From assembly GCA_037893225.1 (NCBI GenBank), contig JAZGUH010000451.1, forward strand, positions 2,498,001-2,562,000: a stretch of 64,000 nucleotides of DNA, given 5' to 3'. The notes beneath the pieces were generated by a model. That model was not told the DNA's origin and ran no database searches. It saw only the letters and a program-made list of their open reading frames with translations. Source of the stretch: Hippasteria phrygiana (taxonomy: Eukaryota > Echinodermata > Asteroidea > Valvatida > Goniasteridae). The translations under genes and the position numbers were made by a program. Positions 1 to 12,294 of this stretch are shown in pieces (the stretch's first letter is position 1; every line of letters begins with the position of its first letter).

Positions 1-402
1 TGAGCTTCTGAAGTCATCCTGAAATATAGAGCTACATCAAATTATTCACATCATTTAAACAAAAATGACCGAAAAATAATTACCTAGAAAATACACATCC
101 CTGGGGCCCAACTATCTTCACAGGAGGGTGTAATGCATAAGAAATATGTGATTTCATTTAAGTGGGTATGTCAGAATGTTGATAATGCATTTGCAAGATA
201 GATTTACAAGTAGGTTTGGACTTCAAATTTAACAAAGGTAAAAGATGTAAGACAAGGATTTGATCGGCTTGGTTGACATTCTTCGTATAGAAAATAATCC
301 AAAGTAGGTCCAGCCACCGATAGAAAAGCCCGGCCAAGAAAAAACATTGTCACAGAAGCCGAAAAGCCCGGCCACCTGCCAAGAAAATAATCCCAAGTGC
401 CA
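1..402. other. No gene seen
   Basis: AT-rich flank of the Mutator-like element that follows. The minus-strand open frame at 204-425 starts at TTG, resembles no family I know and is crossed by repeat sequence. I see no coding or RNA feature. Confidence 0.5.
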
Positions 403-411
403 CTACACCAA

Positions 412-1750
412 TAGTCTTGGTTCAAGACGTTGTTACCTATATACGCGATAACCGACCGCCGCGAGAGGGCGTTATCACGACAAACTCAATAGCCACGAAC
501 CGCCAGTAACAACGTCTTCGGAATCTTGCAGAAGCCGTTTTGTGCGCACGCACCTGCTTAGCCTAATGATTGCAGCGGCATTATGAATACATGAATATAA
601 TGTATTATGCATAGATCTAACCCCCTGACTACTACCGCCCGAGTGTTGGTATGAAGATAAAGAAAGGTACAGCAGGTCCGTGCTATTTAGATTGTTTGGT
701 AGGGCCGAGGGGAATGAACTAAAAAGTTCCGGAATGATGGAAATATAATAAACAGAAAATCTTAACGGGGCTGAATATGATATATTATAATGGTGCTGAG
801 GAGACCTTGTTAGGTGATTTGATTGAGATATAAAAATAAAAAAGGCCGTGATGATGATAATAATAAAACAAATAGCTCACGAGGCCCTAGTCTTTACGGT
901 CGGGGAAACTTGGCGGCGATTGTCGTACTCTGGTGATTCGATTGTCACACAGTTCACAAAGATACTGAGACGCACTCTAGATCTCCTGTGGGTTTTCTCC
1001 ACTGGTGAAACTCGACACAAATTCAGGCTCATGTTTGCTTGAGGCTGGACGCGAATCCCCGCCGAGACCCCAGCGATTCCCCTACCTCCGAGTCGACTTA
1101 ATTCAACGGACGACTTGTCTCAACGGAAGACTTGTCTCCACGGACGACTTGTCTTCCCATTTGACGCAAAGACGGTCGAATTGTCTCAACGGTCGAGTTG
1201 TCTCGAGTCGAGTCAGACAACGGTCGAGTTGTCCGAGCCCCGACGGTTTAATATAATGGAGAGGTATTTCTTGCATGTAACAAGTAATTTCCCGCAGATT
1301 ACACACCATCACCCAGGTTGCCTGCCCGGTCCCTTCCCCGATCTCCCTCGCGTCGATCGTCACAGTTGCAAGACGTCGCATGCGAACACGAGCGGTGAAC
1401 ACTGCAGCCGCTAGCGCATAGCCGGCCGGCTGCCTGCAATTAATGCAAAGCATGCAGAGCTAGCAGCTTCGATCGCGAACTTACGCCCCTTCGGCCAGTA
1501 GTATAGTAGGCCTATAGATAGCTACCAGACTATTGTGCAACTTCATGGCAGCTCTTTTTCGTATGTGCGCGTGCGTGAAGAGAAAATTTTGCCATTTTTA
1601 TACAGAATTGACGCATGCGCACTAGTTTTTACAAGATTCCCAAGACGTTTTTACTGGCGGTTCGTCGCTATTAATAGTTTGTCGTGATAACGCCCTCTCG
1701 CGGCGGCCGGTTATCGCGTACATACGTAACAACGTCTTGAACCAAGACTA
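412..1750. mobile_element. Mutator-like non-autonomous DNA transposon with long inverted ends
   Basis: The segment 412-522 is repeated in inverted orientation at about 1638-1750 with only scattered mismatches. Both ends begin TAGTCTTGGTTCAAGACGTT. The 9 bases just outside, CTACACCAA, are identical at 403-411 and 1751-1759. Long inverted ends plus a 9-bp target duplication are the signature of Mutator-like elements. The interior encodes no transposase. It holds a tandem array (about 1100-1245) of diverged ACGGTCGAGTTGTCTC-type units. The element would need a transposase supplied from elsewhere. Confidence 0.8.
1100..1245. repeat. Tandem array inside the Mutator-like element
   Basis: Diverged 15-17 bp units of the form ACGGTCGAGTTGTCTC or ACGGACGACTTGTCTC recur about eight times. 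The open frames that cross it are periodic and are not treated as genes. Confidence 0.7.
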
Positions 1751-1759
1751 CTACACCAA

Positions 1760-2319
1760 CCGCTACGCCTGGTCGGGGCTCCTATGTTCTCTTTGTTGTG
1801 CCGTTAACGCGTGAGCCGCGGCGTGATCAAAAGATGGCTCAGCTGTCAGTCAAGTATGGGTGAACAATAGGAGCTGGCTGGACTCCAGCATAAGTGGGCA
1901 GTTTATTGCGTACAACCAGGGGATTACAGCCCCAAGGCCCGGGTATTCCCGGTGCTTGGCCAGGCTTTTCAACAGGCAGTGCTCCCTAAATTGGCGTGAC
2001 TTTTGCCTGTTTCCACTAATCAGGTTTTTCCGCCTCTTCTGAGGCCAGAGGGATTTTGTTTGTTTTATATAATTTGTTCCGAAAATAATCTTTTTTTTAA
2101 GAGTGTTCCTTAAATTGTTGACATAGTTCCTACAGTCTCGAAAAGTTTCCAATCGTGAGGGCCTCCTGATTTTCAGCCGTTTCCCTTAATTTGTCCCTTT
2201 CAGGTGAAACGATCACAAACTGATCAGTAATCTATGGTGTTGTGATCCCCCTGCATTCTCATGTTAACATAAGTTACATGTTTGTCACATACTTCAACAA
2301 ATCTTGATTTCCATACCCG
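1760..2319. other. No gene seen
   Basis: Unique-looking sequence between the Mutator-like element and the first LINE fragment. No open frame here matches a known family, and no RNA gene is seen. Confidence 0.4.
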
Positions 2320-3260
2320 TCAAGCTTCACCAATAGACTTCAAAACAACACAGGCGTCCCAGTTAACCATGTTGGGGTCCTTCAAGGAAAGGTCTTGATT
2401 AACCCCTTGCGTACGGATGATGCCACTGGCCGCTGTTTGTGCAGTTTCAATCCATTGTTGGATTATTGTGTATGTCATGCTTGACTGCACAAACACATTG
2501 TAGCGGTTCGATTTGGCTGCCAGAACCGCTGCAACACCCCGACGTCTCCCGTAAAATACCGTGCTCAAGGTTTTTTTTAGAGTTTTGTTTAAAGATCTTC
2601 CTTTGATGAAACGAGGTGCAGCTTTTGGTCTTTGAAAACAACGCAAAACATATATAAGTTTGTGATCACTGAGTCCGTGTGACACTACCCTTTGCTAACA
2701 ACATATTCAGGCTTATTAGTAAATATTAAATTAATAAGAGTCCTGCTTGTTGCTGTAATTCGAGTTGAATTAGTGATTATCTGAGTCATATTAAATTGAT
2801 TACAAATATTGCTAACCTTTTACTGTCACTATTTGAATACATGTTCAAGTTCATGTCACCCTATAATTATCTCATGTCCTGTTAATGAGGTTAACTCAAC
2901 TGACTGTTCTAGATTGTGGAGATAATCCTCATTGGCATTTGGGGGCGACAAACAGTTCCAATCAACATTGGCCTGGACATGGGTAGATAGAGCTCAACCC
3001 AGATGATTTCCAAGTCTGGGTCTTCCATGTCGTTTCTCCTGCGAAAAGTGAGAGAGTTTGACATATACACAGCTACTCCTCCACATTTTCTATTCCGATC
3101 CCGACGTAAGAGAGTATAGCCATCTAACAACAATTCACCGTCAAGCACTGTTCGGTCCAGGTTTAGGAGAACGTCAAAACATCAAACTTGTACGGGTTGT
3201 TATTCAGTTTCACTTTTAGGTGGTCAAGCTTACCAAGTAGGCTACAGATAGGTGGCGGTA
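2320..3260 (-). pseudogene. LINE retrotransposon fragment, endonuclease region (decayed)
   Basis: Reading leftward, the frames show pieces of an APE-type endonuclease. The pieces include CGGVAVYMSNSL with IIWVEL (about 3148-2950), a GDMNLN-like metal-binding motif (about 2860), RTLINLIFTNKPEYV (about 2730) and the terminal GLSDHKLIYVL histidine motif (2685-2640). These are spread over several frames with stops, so the copy is dead. A GLSDH...LIYV ending is usual in CR1/Rex1-like non-LTR elements. No reverse transcriptase follows in this orientation, so the fragment stops near 2320. It lies head to head with the plus-strand fragment at 3304. Confidence 0.75.
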
Positions 3261-3303
3261 TTCTCCTCGCCATAATCGTCTTTGTGAACATGAGTCAACT
3301 CAG

Positions 3304-5024
3304 TTGGAATTGATGTGGGTGTCAGTATCTTGTCTTCGCTCAAAATGGCTCATCGGATTGATATACCGACCCCCAAATGAGAATAGATCTTACTGGGACA
3401 AATTGAACAATGCAGTTGGGAAAATGGAACATCTCATTCCCGATTTCGATGGAATTATCCTCATGGGAGATTTCAACGTTGACTGTTCACCAGGTGTTGA
3501 ATCTTCCAACAGGTCATCCCTTTTTGAACTTGCTGATTATACTTACATCATACCCAGCTTGTTTTAGACATAACACGTCCCTTAATAACCCGTCTATCGG
3601 ATCCATAATTGATCTCATATTTGTCAAGCCAGATTGTGTAACTCAAGTCTGCACCATTCCAAATCCAGTTTCTAGCGATCACAATGGAGTTAATTTTAAA
3701 TTTCGTGCCAATCGTGCTCCACCCACCCCTGCAATTGTACGGCAGTTCCTGTCTTACAACAACCCTGAACATATCTAACACTTCAATGACCTCCTACATT
3801 ATGCTCCGTGTGACCTTTTCATTGACAACGATGACATTGAGTCAACTTGGGAAGGCTTTTTATACGTTGTGGATACTGCAGTCAAGGACGCCTTACCATC
3901 ATCGACAGGAAGTGTGAAAAAGAAAAAATGTCCATGGATTAATGATGAATTGAAGCATCTTATCATTCAAAAACGCAAACTCTTTCAAGGGGCTAGATAT
4001 TCTGCAAATCAAGAAGACTGGAACGCTTATAAACAATTACGTAATCAAATCAAAAACAAAACTCGTGTGGCTTATAAGCTATTTGTTGATGGTCTTTTTA
4101 AATCCAATGACAACAAAATCGTTTTGGGGCTTTTGTCCGTAGTAGGAAACAGTCGCCAGCTCCCCCTTCATTTAATCATGGCCAACATGTCATTAGTAAG
4201 CCTCTTGACAAAGCCAATGCCTTTATTGAGTACTTTGTCTCTGTTTTCTCTCCGTCCGTCACTGTTAGTGATGACCCACTAATTTGTGATCTCCCCATTC
4301 CTGAGTTTTCATGATCTGTTCCATTTACCGTCGGTGATATTCGCAATATCATCAAGTCCCTTCCTGTAGGGAAAGCCCCTGGTTCTGACGGTATTAGCGC
4401 TACTTTTTTTTTTACGTAACACTGTGTTTCCCTTATCCCCCATTCTTCATAAAATATTTCAGATTTCCCTTGCAAAGAGCCAACTTCCTAAAAGTTGGAA
4501 ACTTGCAAATATTTCCCCAGTCTTTAAATCAGGCGACCGTTCCCTTCTAACTAACTATAGACCCATTGCCCTTACCTTATTGGTTAGCAAGCCGATGGAG
4601 AGAGTATTGTAAAATGGAATAAATATGCACATTTATGACAATGGTATTTTATCCCAAAACCAAACGGATTTGTTGCCCATAGGTCATGTGTGACCCAGCT
4701 TTTAAATGTTCATCTGCATGGGCTTCCATTTTAGACCAGCGTAATCGCCCAGGATTGATGCGGTCTTTCTGGACATCTCAAAGGCCTTTGATCGTATGCC
4801 TCACCGTCAGCTGCTGACCAAACTTACAACTATGTTCAACATTGGGGGGTCTCTTTGGCGATGGGTCAAGGATTTTTTGGTCGACCGTCAACAAAGGGTG
4901 CACTTCCTTGGGGAAACATCTACATGGGCCCATGTTCGTTCGGGTGTTCCCCAGGAAAGTTGATTGGCCCCCTATTGTTCAACCACTAGAAACGAACAAC
5001 GCTTTAGACTCTTCTATTTTTTGA
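3304..5024 (+). pseudogene. LINE retrotransposon fragment, endonuclease to reverse transcriptase (decayed)
   Basis: Successive plus-strand frames give parts of one LINE ORF2. The endonuclease shows GLIYRPPNENRS and ILMGDFNVDC (3340-3490), IIDLIFVKP and SSDHNGVNFKF (3600-3700). A linker has CPWINDELKHLI (3930). The reverse transcriptase shows KAPGSDGI (4375), LPKSWKLANISPVFKSGD and NYRPIAL (4490-4580), DISKAFDRMPH (4775) and RSGVPQES (4935). At least four frame changes separate them. The sequence ends before the catalytic YxDD box, so the copy is both frameshifted and 3'-truncated. The motif order fits the Jockey/CR1 superfamily. Confidence 0.85.
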
Positions 5025-6824
5025 GTGGGGTGCACTTGTAAAAACAATAACTACTCTAATTTGACACGTCAGTAAAATGGGACAAATAAAACATTTGAAC
5101 ATAGTGTAGGAAAGAATGTTAAAAATAGGGATCTATGATTGCTTGCTTTGGTGCAGCGTCTGCCACTAGTTTTTAAATTTTGAGTCGGAATGGACCGATC
5201 CGGCCTGTCAATCAAACAGCGCACAGTCATTGACCAATAGGATTACGACTTTTGGTTAGCAGCAGTTGCTACAGGCGTGGTCCGACATTAGCTCGGTCAA
5301 GCTCGGTCAAACTTTGTCACATGCGCTGTGAAAAATGTACACAAACAAATGTGTTTGGTGCGGCCGGGCACCGTATTTTTTCAATAAAAGTGGGCAGTTA
5401 GTAAGATTCGGAGGTAGCCGGAGCTTACCGGAGGTAGGTTTCTACAATGTTTTCTAGCCTTACAAATTGGTTACCTGTTAATACTATTCACTGATATTAT
5501 ACCAATAAATCGGTGAAATCTAGGAGGAATGAAACATTTCAAATACAAAAATAGTCATTCATTTGGTCAGTAGAAAGCACAGAAGTAAAATAATATATAT
5601 TATGAGGTAATCAGAACACGTAAAGAGTCTTCTTTAATATTTGACTACGGTATAATTGCGTCGTAACATCCGCGGTTTATTTTATTCTAATACTAACTTA
5701 CCCAGCAACACAGCTGAGCTACATCTACTTTCTGCAACGAGCCCGTCCTTTCCGAAACACAAATTTAAGCAATGTAGCGAGCGTGTCACTCTTCCTCATG
5801 CTTCGATAACATTTCCCCGCAACAGCAACTTAACCATCCTCCATGACTTCATAAATGACTTTATGTACATACCCCTCCTTAAAATAATTGTAACCCTTAA
5901 CTTTCGCCCGCTTGCTATTTTTTTCCTGGCGTAAAGAATTTAAATCCACCGCCTTTGGCAGAACACCGACATGACCGAGTCGCGTCGTCGACATTGTGCA
6001 TGTATTTGTATGGGTCGCTGCGCTGTGCGTAATACACGTAATGTTTGTGTACTTGAACGTTACAGCTTGACCGAGGTATAGTAATGGCGTCGCCATGCCG
6101 TTGCTAAGGTGGGCGGGGCTAATGGTCAAATCCGGATCGGTATATTCAGTCAGCGCGCAGCGTACTCGATAATGAGGTGCCCGGCGACGTTTTATTTGCA
6201 GGGAGTTGACGGTCTCGGACCTACGAGAATTCACGAGGTTTTTGCGAGCGTTCGGTAGTGCCTCAAGAAAATAGATGGGAAGCCCATTTTCGCTGCAGTT
6301 TCCGACCAACATGGAGTTGTGAGTAAAAATGTATTTCTTTCTGCATCGAATAATACAATTTTTAAACATTTTTTTCGTTGTGAAGGCTGTTTACTAGGCT
6401 TGTAAAATGAGGTATGAAAAATATAGTTTTTTTTACTACCTGCACGTTTTTGATGATCCTGACTGTTTCGAGATATTTTGAGATGAAAGTTGTCGTTTGC
6501 TGGACACTTGAAGAGTTATGCTTTCGATCCGTACTATTTCCATGTCTGCAGGTTCAACAAGCGATTTTTATTTCGATGCTAAATGTTGGCGAAAATTACA
6601 AACTTACACGGGGAAATGTCTGATGTCAATGACGTCACTGTGCGTATGTGGGTGCTTATTGCGCGATGCGGCGAGAGAAAGGCATGTCGACAATATGTTC
6701 CTGTCCCGTTTCACATGATGTGGCATACAATGTTCATGAAATGCAAATTTGGCTGTTTTATAGAAACATTTAGAATGTTTTTTGTTTATGTTTCAGAGTT
6801 TCTCGGCCTAGTACTGTGAACTGG
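5025..6824. other. No gene seen
   Basis: Open frames here are short and begin at non-ATG codons or overlap one another (for example 5656-5934 and 5830-6369 on opposite strands). None carries a family motif I recognise. CCAAT-type boxes occur but cannot be tied to a gene. Confidence 0.4.
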
Positions 6825-6925
6825 GTAACAGGACAACTCGTACCTTGGCCAACTCGTACCTACCTTGGATTGGACAACTCGCACCTTGGACAACTCGTAC
6901 CTAGGTTTGGACAACTCGTACCTTA
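6825..6925. repeat. Tandem repeat, unit TTGGACAACTCGTACC
   Basis: Five to six imperfect copies of a 16-20 bp unit containing GACAACTCGTACCT lie one after another. Confidence 0.8.
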
Positions 6926-7091
6926 GACCATAGAGGAATAGGACACACTCGTTTGCACAACTTGTACCCTGTTTTAAACATGGGTTTCGATGTGTTTTCA
7001 TTCCAAGGAATTGCCCATCACTTAAAGACTTATATTACTCTCGAAATGTGTTTAAAATTTAACAAATGACAAAAAGTGTGCTGTCATTGAA

Positions 7092-7154
7092 GTCCAGTGT
7101 GTATGTACGAGTCTATGTATTAATAATACATAGACTCGTACATACACACTGGAC
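7092..7154. repeat. Near-perfect 63-bp palindrome
   Basis: The arm 7092-7122 is followed by a single base and then its exact reverse complement at 7124-7154. No mismatch is seen in 31 base pairs. It would extrude as a cruciform or fold as a long RNA hairpin. No gene is attached. Confidence 0.9.
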
Positions 7155-9453
7155 AGATTTTTAGAAATGTTGAAACGACTCCGGTTTTGTTGAAACGCAT
7201 GTACATCAGGCATGCAACTTTTCATCGGATCAGCTGATTCCTCGTTTTTCACTTCACACTTATAGTATGCCATTGAAAATTGAAAAACACAAACTCTTGT
7301 AAAGATTGGAATTTCCTCATTTGTTTGTGAGGTTGCATGCCTAGTACATGTACATGTATTATTTTTGTATTGGACATTCCACTGCACAGTCTTCTTTTAA
7401 TTCTAAAGACCCTAGTTTTTGCAATTTTTTTAAACCATATCTTTTGGTAGAAAATGCAGTTTACATTTTTCAGCAATGCCATATGCCTCTATATGTTTTG
7501 TGGTTCATTAATTTCCCTCAAATCTCAACACCGAAACCTTGCAAAATGTTATGTATTGAAGAACTTATTATTTATTGGTGTTTGATTTAAGTATACATGT
7601 AGAAAAACTTAACATGTAGTTTCATGTTTACTCTTGTAAACACATTTTCATGTCTTTCGACTTAATGTAAAAAGTGTGAAAATGTCATTTCTGCAATGTC
7701 TTGTGCCCTTCTTTGAAATATGATTAATGTTTTAAAGTCTTTCAGTTCCTTGTATACAAAACATTTCTAGCTGCTTGTGAAAATAAAATAGAAGTGAAAA
7801 TGGTACACAGGTTTTAGTTGTATTCATTAAAGCATAATTTTCTGTTATTTATTATTAATGTCATCCATGATCTACAACATATGAATGTTATAGGAATACA
7901 CAAATTGATAGGGTATCTCCCTCCCCCCCCCCCCCCCCCCTTTTACAGGAAATAGCATTGTGGGTAGCCTATATTTACATTTTACAATACTTGTTTTGGC
8001 CAAACCCGTCAAAGAAAAAGTAGTTTCCCTGTTTGTTTTAATCAGTTTGAGCCAAAACTAAATGAAAAGTGAAATCATCAATAGACAACTTTTTATCGGC
8101 ACACAACAATTTCGATTTAACCCCATTTTCAATTCCAGGCTGTAGAACTTCGGTTGTGGATATATTACATTTATCATTGAAAAAAAAGCAGCCTGGTAAT
8201 CTTTGTGATGTGTTTATAATACATCATTTTACATGTACTTTCCGTATTCCGAGAAGACATGTGCATTACGCAACGATTTTCTTTTCTAGTCTGGCGCCTT
8301 TACTCCGCCTTCACACTTTAGTATAAGCCTGTATGTGGAGCAGGGTACCTGACACACGAAAGCGCCCTTGTGTTAAATGTAGCGGTGCCTGATTGGTCAA
8401 GATGCAAAGTCGTATGGGGATATGACCAATGAGGACAGCACACTCGTGCCATCCACGTGCTTGCAAAGCTGCGTTGTTTTCCTAATCTGGGCATACGGAA
8501 TGGACATCATTTTTTAGTGATCCTGACTGTTTCGAATAATCAAGAGAACCGTATTTATAAAGATAGGTAACTTAATATTATAGCTTGTCTCCAACCCGTC
8601 AGATTCTTCTGCCCAACTTCGTTTAGTTCAGAAAAAAATACATTTTTCACCGACCATAAATTCACTACAACAACGGTCACATTTTCGTTCATATATTTCA
8701 CAAAATGGACGTTTAAAATTTGAATAATCTTACTAAACAATAAGGCTATACCATTTCCAGCCTGTCTTTTAATTAAAATCTTACTTTTAAAGACACGTTA
8801 ACTGGCAAATGAATTTCGAAAATGTGATCTCCAATCTCATGAATATGCATTTACCGAGCGTTTTTGCATACGCTGCAAATAGACGAAAGCACTTTTCAGC
8901 ACGCTGCGCGCTGACTGTATTGTTGTGTGGCCTTTAGTAAAGGCGCGCCTGGCTACCCGGACGCGTGACGCGCCACAGACATGTATCATGCGCAAAAATG
9001 TGTCTACCAAATCGGTAGATAAATGTAAAAACGAAACATAAGCGCTTTCCACGAGATAGTAAAGGCGATCGTAGTCTGCTTCCCTGATCGGAAGATTCCC
9101 TGACGTCTAAATCTAAGGCCAGGTAGCTACCACGGTTTAAAATAGATCATGACGTGCAGTGTTAGTCCGAATGACGTCAGTGGCATCATTCAAATTTAAT
9201 ATTCTTGCAAAATCCAGTCGGCAAGATACTGCAAAAGTGTGGTATTGATTTTTCATTTTTTATATTTAATTGAGAATTCAAATTCCAGGATCTGTAATGG
9301 GCCTGACAGACATTTTGTTATTGCGAACATCAACGTTAATAGCCGAATGTTACCAAAAACAAGTTCGGGAAACTTCGGACATTTTCAGAAACTGGCAGAA
9401 TTCTACCAGTTTTCGTCACGCGACATTGGCGGCTACCGAACCTAATATACCCA
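7155..9453. other. No gene seen; contains a 20-base C run
   Basis: AT-rich sequence with short unrelated open frames and a C homopolymer around 7922-7940. A segment at about 8933-8980 is repeated inverted at 12487-12533. No coding or RNA gene is supported. Confidence 0.4.
8933..8980. repeat. Inverted repeat partner of 12487-12533
   Basis: About 45 bases around GGCTACCCGGACGCGTGACG recur as the reverse complement at 12487-12533 with a few differences. They may be the ends of an old composite element or two solo relics. Confidence 0.6.
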
Positions 9454-9600
9454 GCACGATATAGGGCAGAGGGGTACCCCCCCCCCCTCTTTTTGTCCCT
9501 ATACCCTATACACTCTCCAGACTATTGTTACCTAACACATCCCCATAGACATCTGAAAATAATTCCTAAGAACACAATGACCAACACAAAAGAGAGCTGT

Positions 9601-9636
<36 letters not shown>

Positions 9637-9660
9637 GTTCCCTCTGGCCCATATCGTGCA
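9454..9660 (+). mobile_element. MITE copy 1 (CACGATATAGGG ends, G-run core)
   Basis: Starts GCACGATATAGGG and ends with its complement (CCCATATCGTGC). The core holds the block AATGACCAACACAAAAGAG followed by a run of more than 30 G. The same arrangement recurs at 10042-10238 and, inverted, at 16164-16343. Confidence 0.75.
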
Positions 9661-9690
9661 CCATATGGGACCTAATATTCATCAGAAATA

Positions 9691-9931
9691 GGGCATTTCT
9701 CAAACCCTAGCTTCGGATTAGGCTTCGGCTTCGTCTCGAACTATTCCCCAGTCCCATTTCCAATCTGAAGCATTGAATACGTAAATAGATAAACAGGATT
9801 TGGCTCTGGCTTAAAACAAAATACTTTGATGTACATGTAGCAAAAAGAGTGTCCCAGATCTTGCTAAATCTGGGGACATAAAAGTACTCGAAGCCGAAGC
9901 CCAAGCCGAAGCCAGGGTTTGGAAAAAGGGC
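9691..9931. mobile_element. MITE with GGGCATTTCTCAAACC ends, copy 1
   Basis: The left end AGGGCATTTCTCAAACCCTA is mirrored at the right by GGGTTTGGAAAAAGGGCCT. Both ends carry GGCTTCGG/CCGAAGCC repeats. A second copy of the family lies at 23109-23453. Confidence 0.65.
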
Positions 9932-10041
9932 CTATATAGTCAGAATATTTTGGTCTGGGAACCAGACTAAGGCACTCGTGGCTTCGCCACTCGCACTGGT
10001 CTTTTATGGTGCCAGCCATTGATCTCTATTATAGATACCCT

Positions 10042-10238
10042 GCACGATATGGGGAAAAGGGGTACCCCCCCCCCCCCCCTTTTTATCCCTATACCCTAAG
10101 CACACTCCAGATTATTGTTATCTAACACATCCCCCTAGATTTCTGAATAGAATTCCAGAGATTCCGGGAACACAATGACCAACACAAAAGAGGGGGGGGG
10201 GGGGGGGGGGGGGGTCCCTTTTCCCCCATATCGCGCTT
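10042..10238 (+). mobile_element. MITE copy 2 (CACGATATGGGG ends)
   Basis: Same orientation as the copy at 9454 and about 85% alike by eye. It has the same GGGGTACC-C-run at the left and AACACAAAAGAG-G-run at the right. The homopolymer lengths differ. Confidence 0.75.
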
Positions 10239-10689
10239 CATATGTTATACATACTGGATAGGACACTGCGTCTAAACGCCGACCTGAGTGCGCGTTTTAT
10301 TAGAGGTAAAGAACGAACGTGACTGCGTTGTGTGCACTTTCAAACGGAGTTTTTGAAAAAGGGTAAGACTTTTGTTTCTTTAATTCTTCATTTTTGTGGG
10401 AATTGGTCAAAATAGACAAGAACAATTGTTAACGTGTGCGTGACAGTGAATTGCTCGGAGAAGGATGGAAACTTGAGTCGAGAAAAAGGAATCTGATGAT
10501 TATTATTTAACGGTAGGCCTACGTCTATAACGTTGACATCAATGTACACGTAGGCCTATAACGTTACAACTACAGAAACAGTTAATGCATAGAAACAAAA
10601 CTTCTTTAATAACACAATTTAAAAAAAAATATATATATATGAGGGGCAGTCGCTTATAACATACTTATTTGCATTCTTGATGGGATACT

Positions 10690-11480
10690 AACTACGGTAG
10701 CTGTGTATGTCTGCGTTTGTATAGCTATTCAAACCGTGGACCTTTAACAAAGAGGACAATAGGGTCCACGATTGTGTCAAGGTCCACGATTGAAAATCGT
10801 GTACAAAACAAATGGGAGCCCTTCCGAAAAAAGTTAAAGTATAAACAAAAGAGGGACAATAGGAGGTCCGCGATTGCCGGGTTTTACACACTTGGGTGTG
10901 TGTGAGTTTGTTTTTGCATTCAATAGGGGACCTTTAACAATATAGGACAATAGGGTCCCCGATTGAGAAAGGTCCCCGTTTAAAAATCGTATGAACAATA
11001 GGAGGACAATAGGAGGTCCCGGATTGCAGGCGTTTACACATGTGTGTACGAGTGTTGCATACTCTATGTGGACCTGTGAACAAAAGAGTTAGGTGTGAAC
11101 AATAGATGAGAGACCTTATGTGGACCTGACCCAGGTCCACACAAGGTTTTGCACTTTTGGAAAATGAGGTCTAGAGGTAAAATTGAAGGGTGACACTTGA
11201 GGGGACCACAGTCACAAATTTGGTTTGAAAATATTTCCTGGTTGTGAGAATAATTAGTATTTTGCCCGACAATTCTTAACTACACGAATACAAAGGAATG
11301 TCTACATAAGGTATGTAATGTAGAGGTGTGTGTATGTGTGGGTGTGTATTGATACCGGCAATCGTGAACTAGGGACAAAAGAGTCAAAACGTAGACAAAG
11401 GGTCCGCGATTGACCATACGTCCACGATTAAGTACAAACAAAAGAGGGACAATAGGGAGTCCACGATTGCCGGTACATAT
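10690..11480. repeat. Array of diverged GGACAATAGGGTCC units
   Basis: Blocks built from GACCTTTAACAA, GACAATAGGGTCC and CGATTG recur near 10737, 10927, 10990, 11380 and 11445, with a spacing of roughly 190 bases at the start. Open frames crossing it reflect the repeat and are not listed as genes. Confidence 0.65.
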
Positions 11481-11687
11481 TCGATGCATTCTCTCTTTGT
11501 GAGTGTTCCGCTTATAAAATAATACATGTAACAATGGGTGCTTAGAATTAAAAATACGATGTAATTTCAAAATAATATTCAATACGATTATTAAATTTAC
11601 ATTATACAACTGCTCTAATGACTTACAGGTGTGATAAAAATTGAACAGCAATTTACTTTCTTTTACTGATTTTTGGGGAGCGCTTAA

Positions 11688-12290
11688 AGGGACACATTGC
11701 TTTGGATTTTGCGAATTGGGCTATATAACTGAAATGGATATGGTTGGGAAGCTTTTTTAAAAGTAGAATATAAAGATTCACATAACTATCCCTTCAAATT
11801 GCGTGGTTTTTGTTTAATTTCGTGACAAATAACGGTCCGCCATTTTGTAGAACCAAATTGTTTACTCCACAAAATGGCGGACCATGTTCACCAGTCGTAT
11901 TTCCAGTCGCAGCTGGTTGAAGCACGTTCTGTTGATCCATTTTGATGTACTGTGGCGCGCGGCGCGCAGCACTGGCGATATGTGTCGCGAGGTAGAGAAT
12001 GGTACCAGGCGATCATCGGATAGGTTTACAAGGCCACTGGCTACGGCGCCAGCCTAAAAACTCCTACAGCGTATTTTGCGCATTATTTAGACGGTGGTAT
12101 TTACTACTGGAAATAAGTCTATGTTTCGCGGGTCAGATGTCAGGGATCAGAGGCCAATTTTTTGTTTTGTAATCACTACTCACTAATTACAACACATTAT
12201 ACGTGTTTTTTTGCATGAACAACTCTTATAAAAGATAAGGAACATTTCCAAACAGCAAAATTTCATGACATTTGAAGGCAATGTGTCCCT
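11688..12290. mobile_element. TTAA-flanked MITE, copy A (603 bp)
   Basis: Ends AGGGACACATTGC and GCAATGTGTCCCT are inverted repeats, and TTAA lies directly outside each (11684-11687 and 12291-12294). TTAA duplication is characteristic of piggyBac-type transposition. A longer copy in the opposite orientation lies at 17433-18225. Confidence 0.85.
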
Positions 12291-12294
12291 TTAA

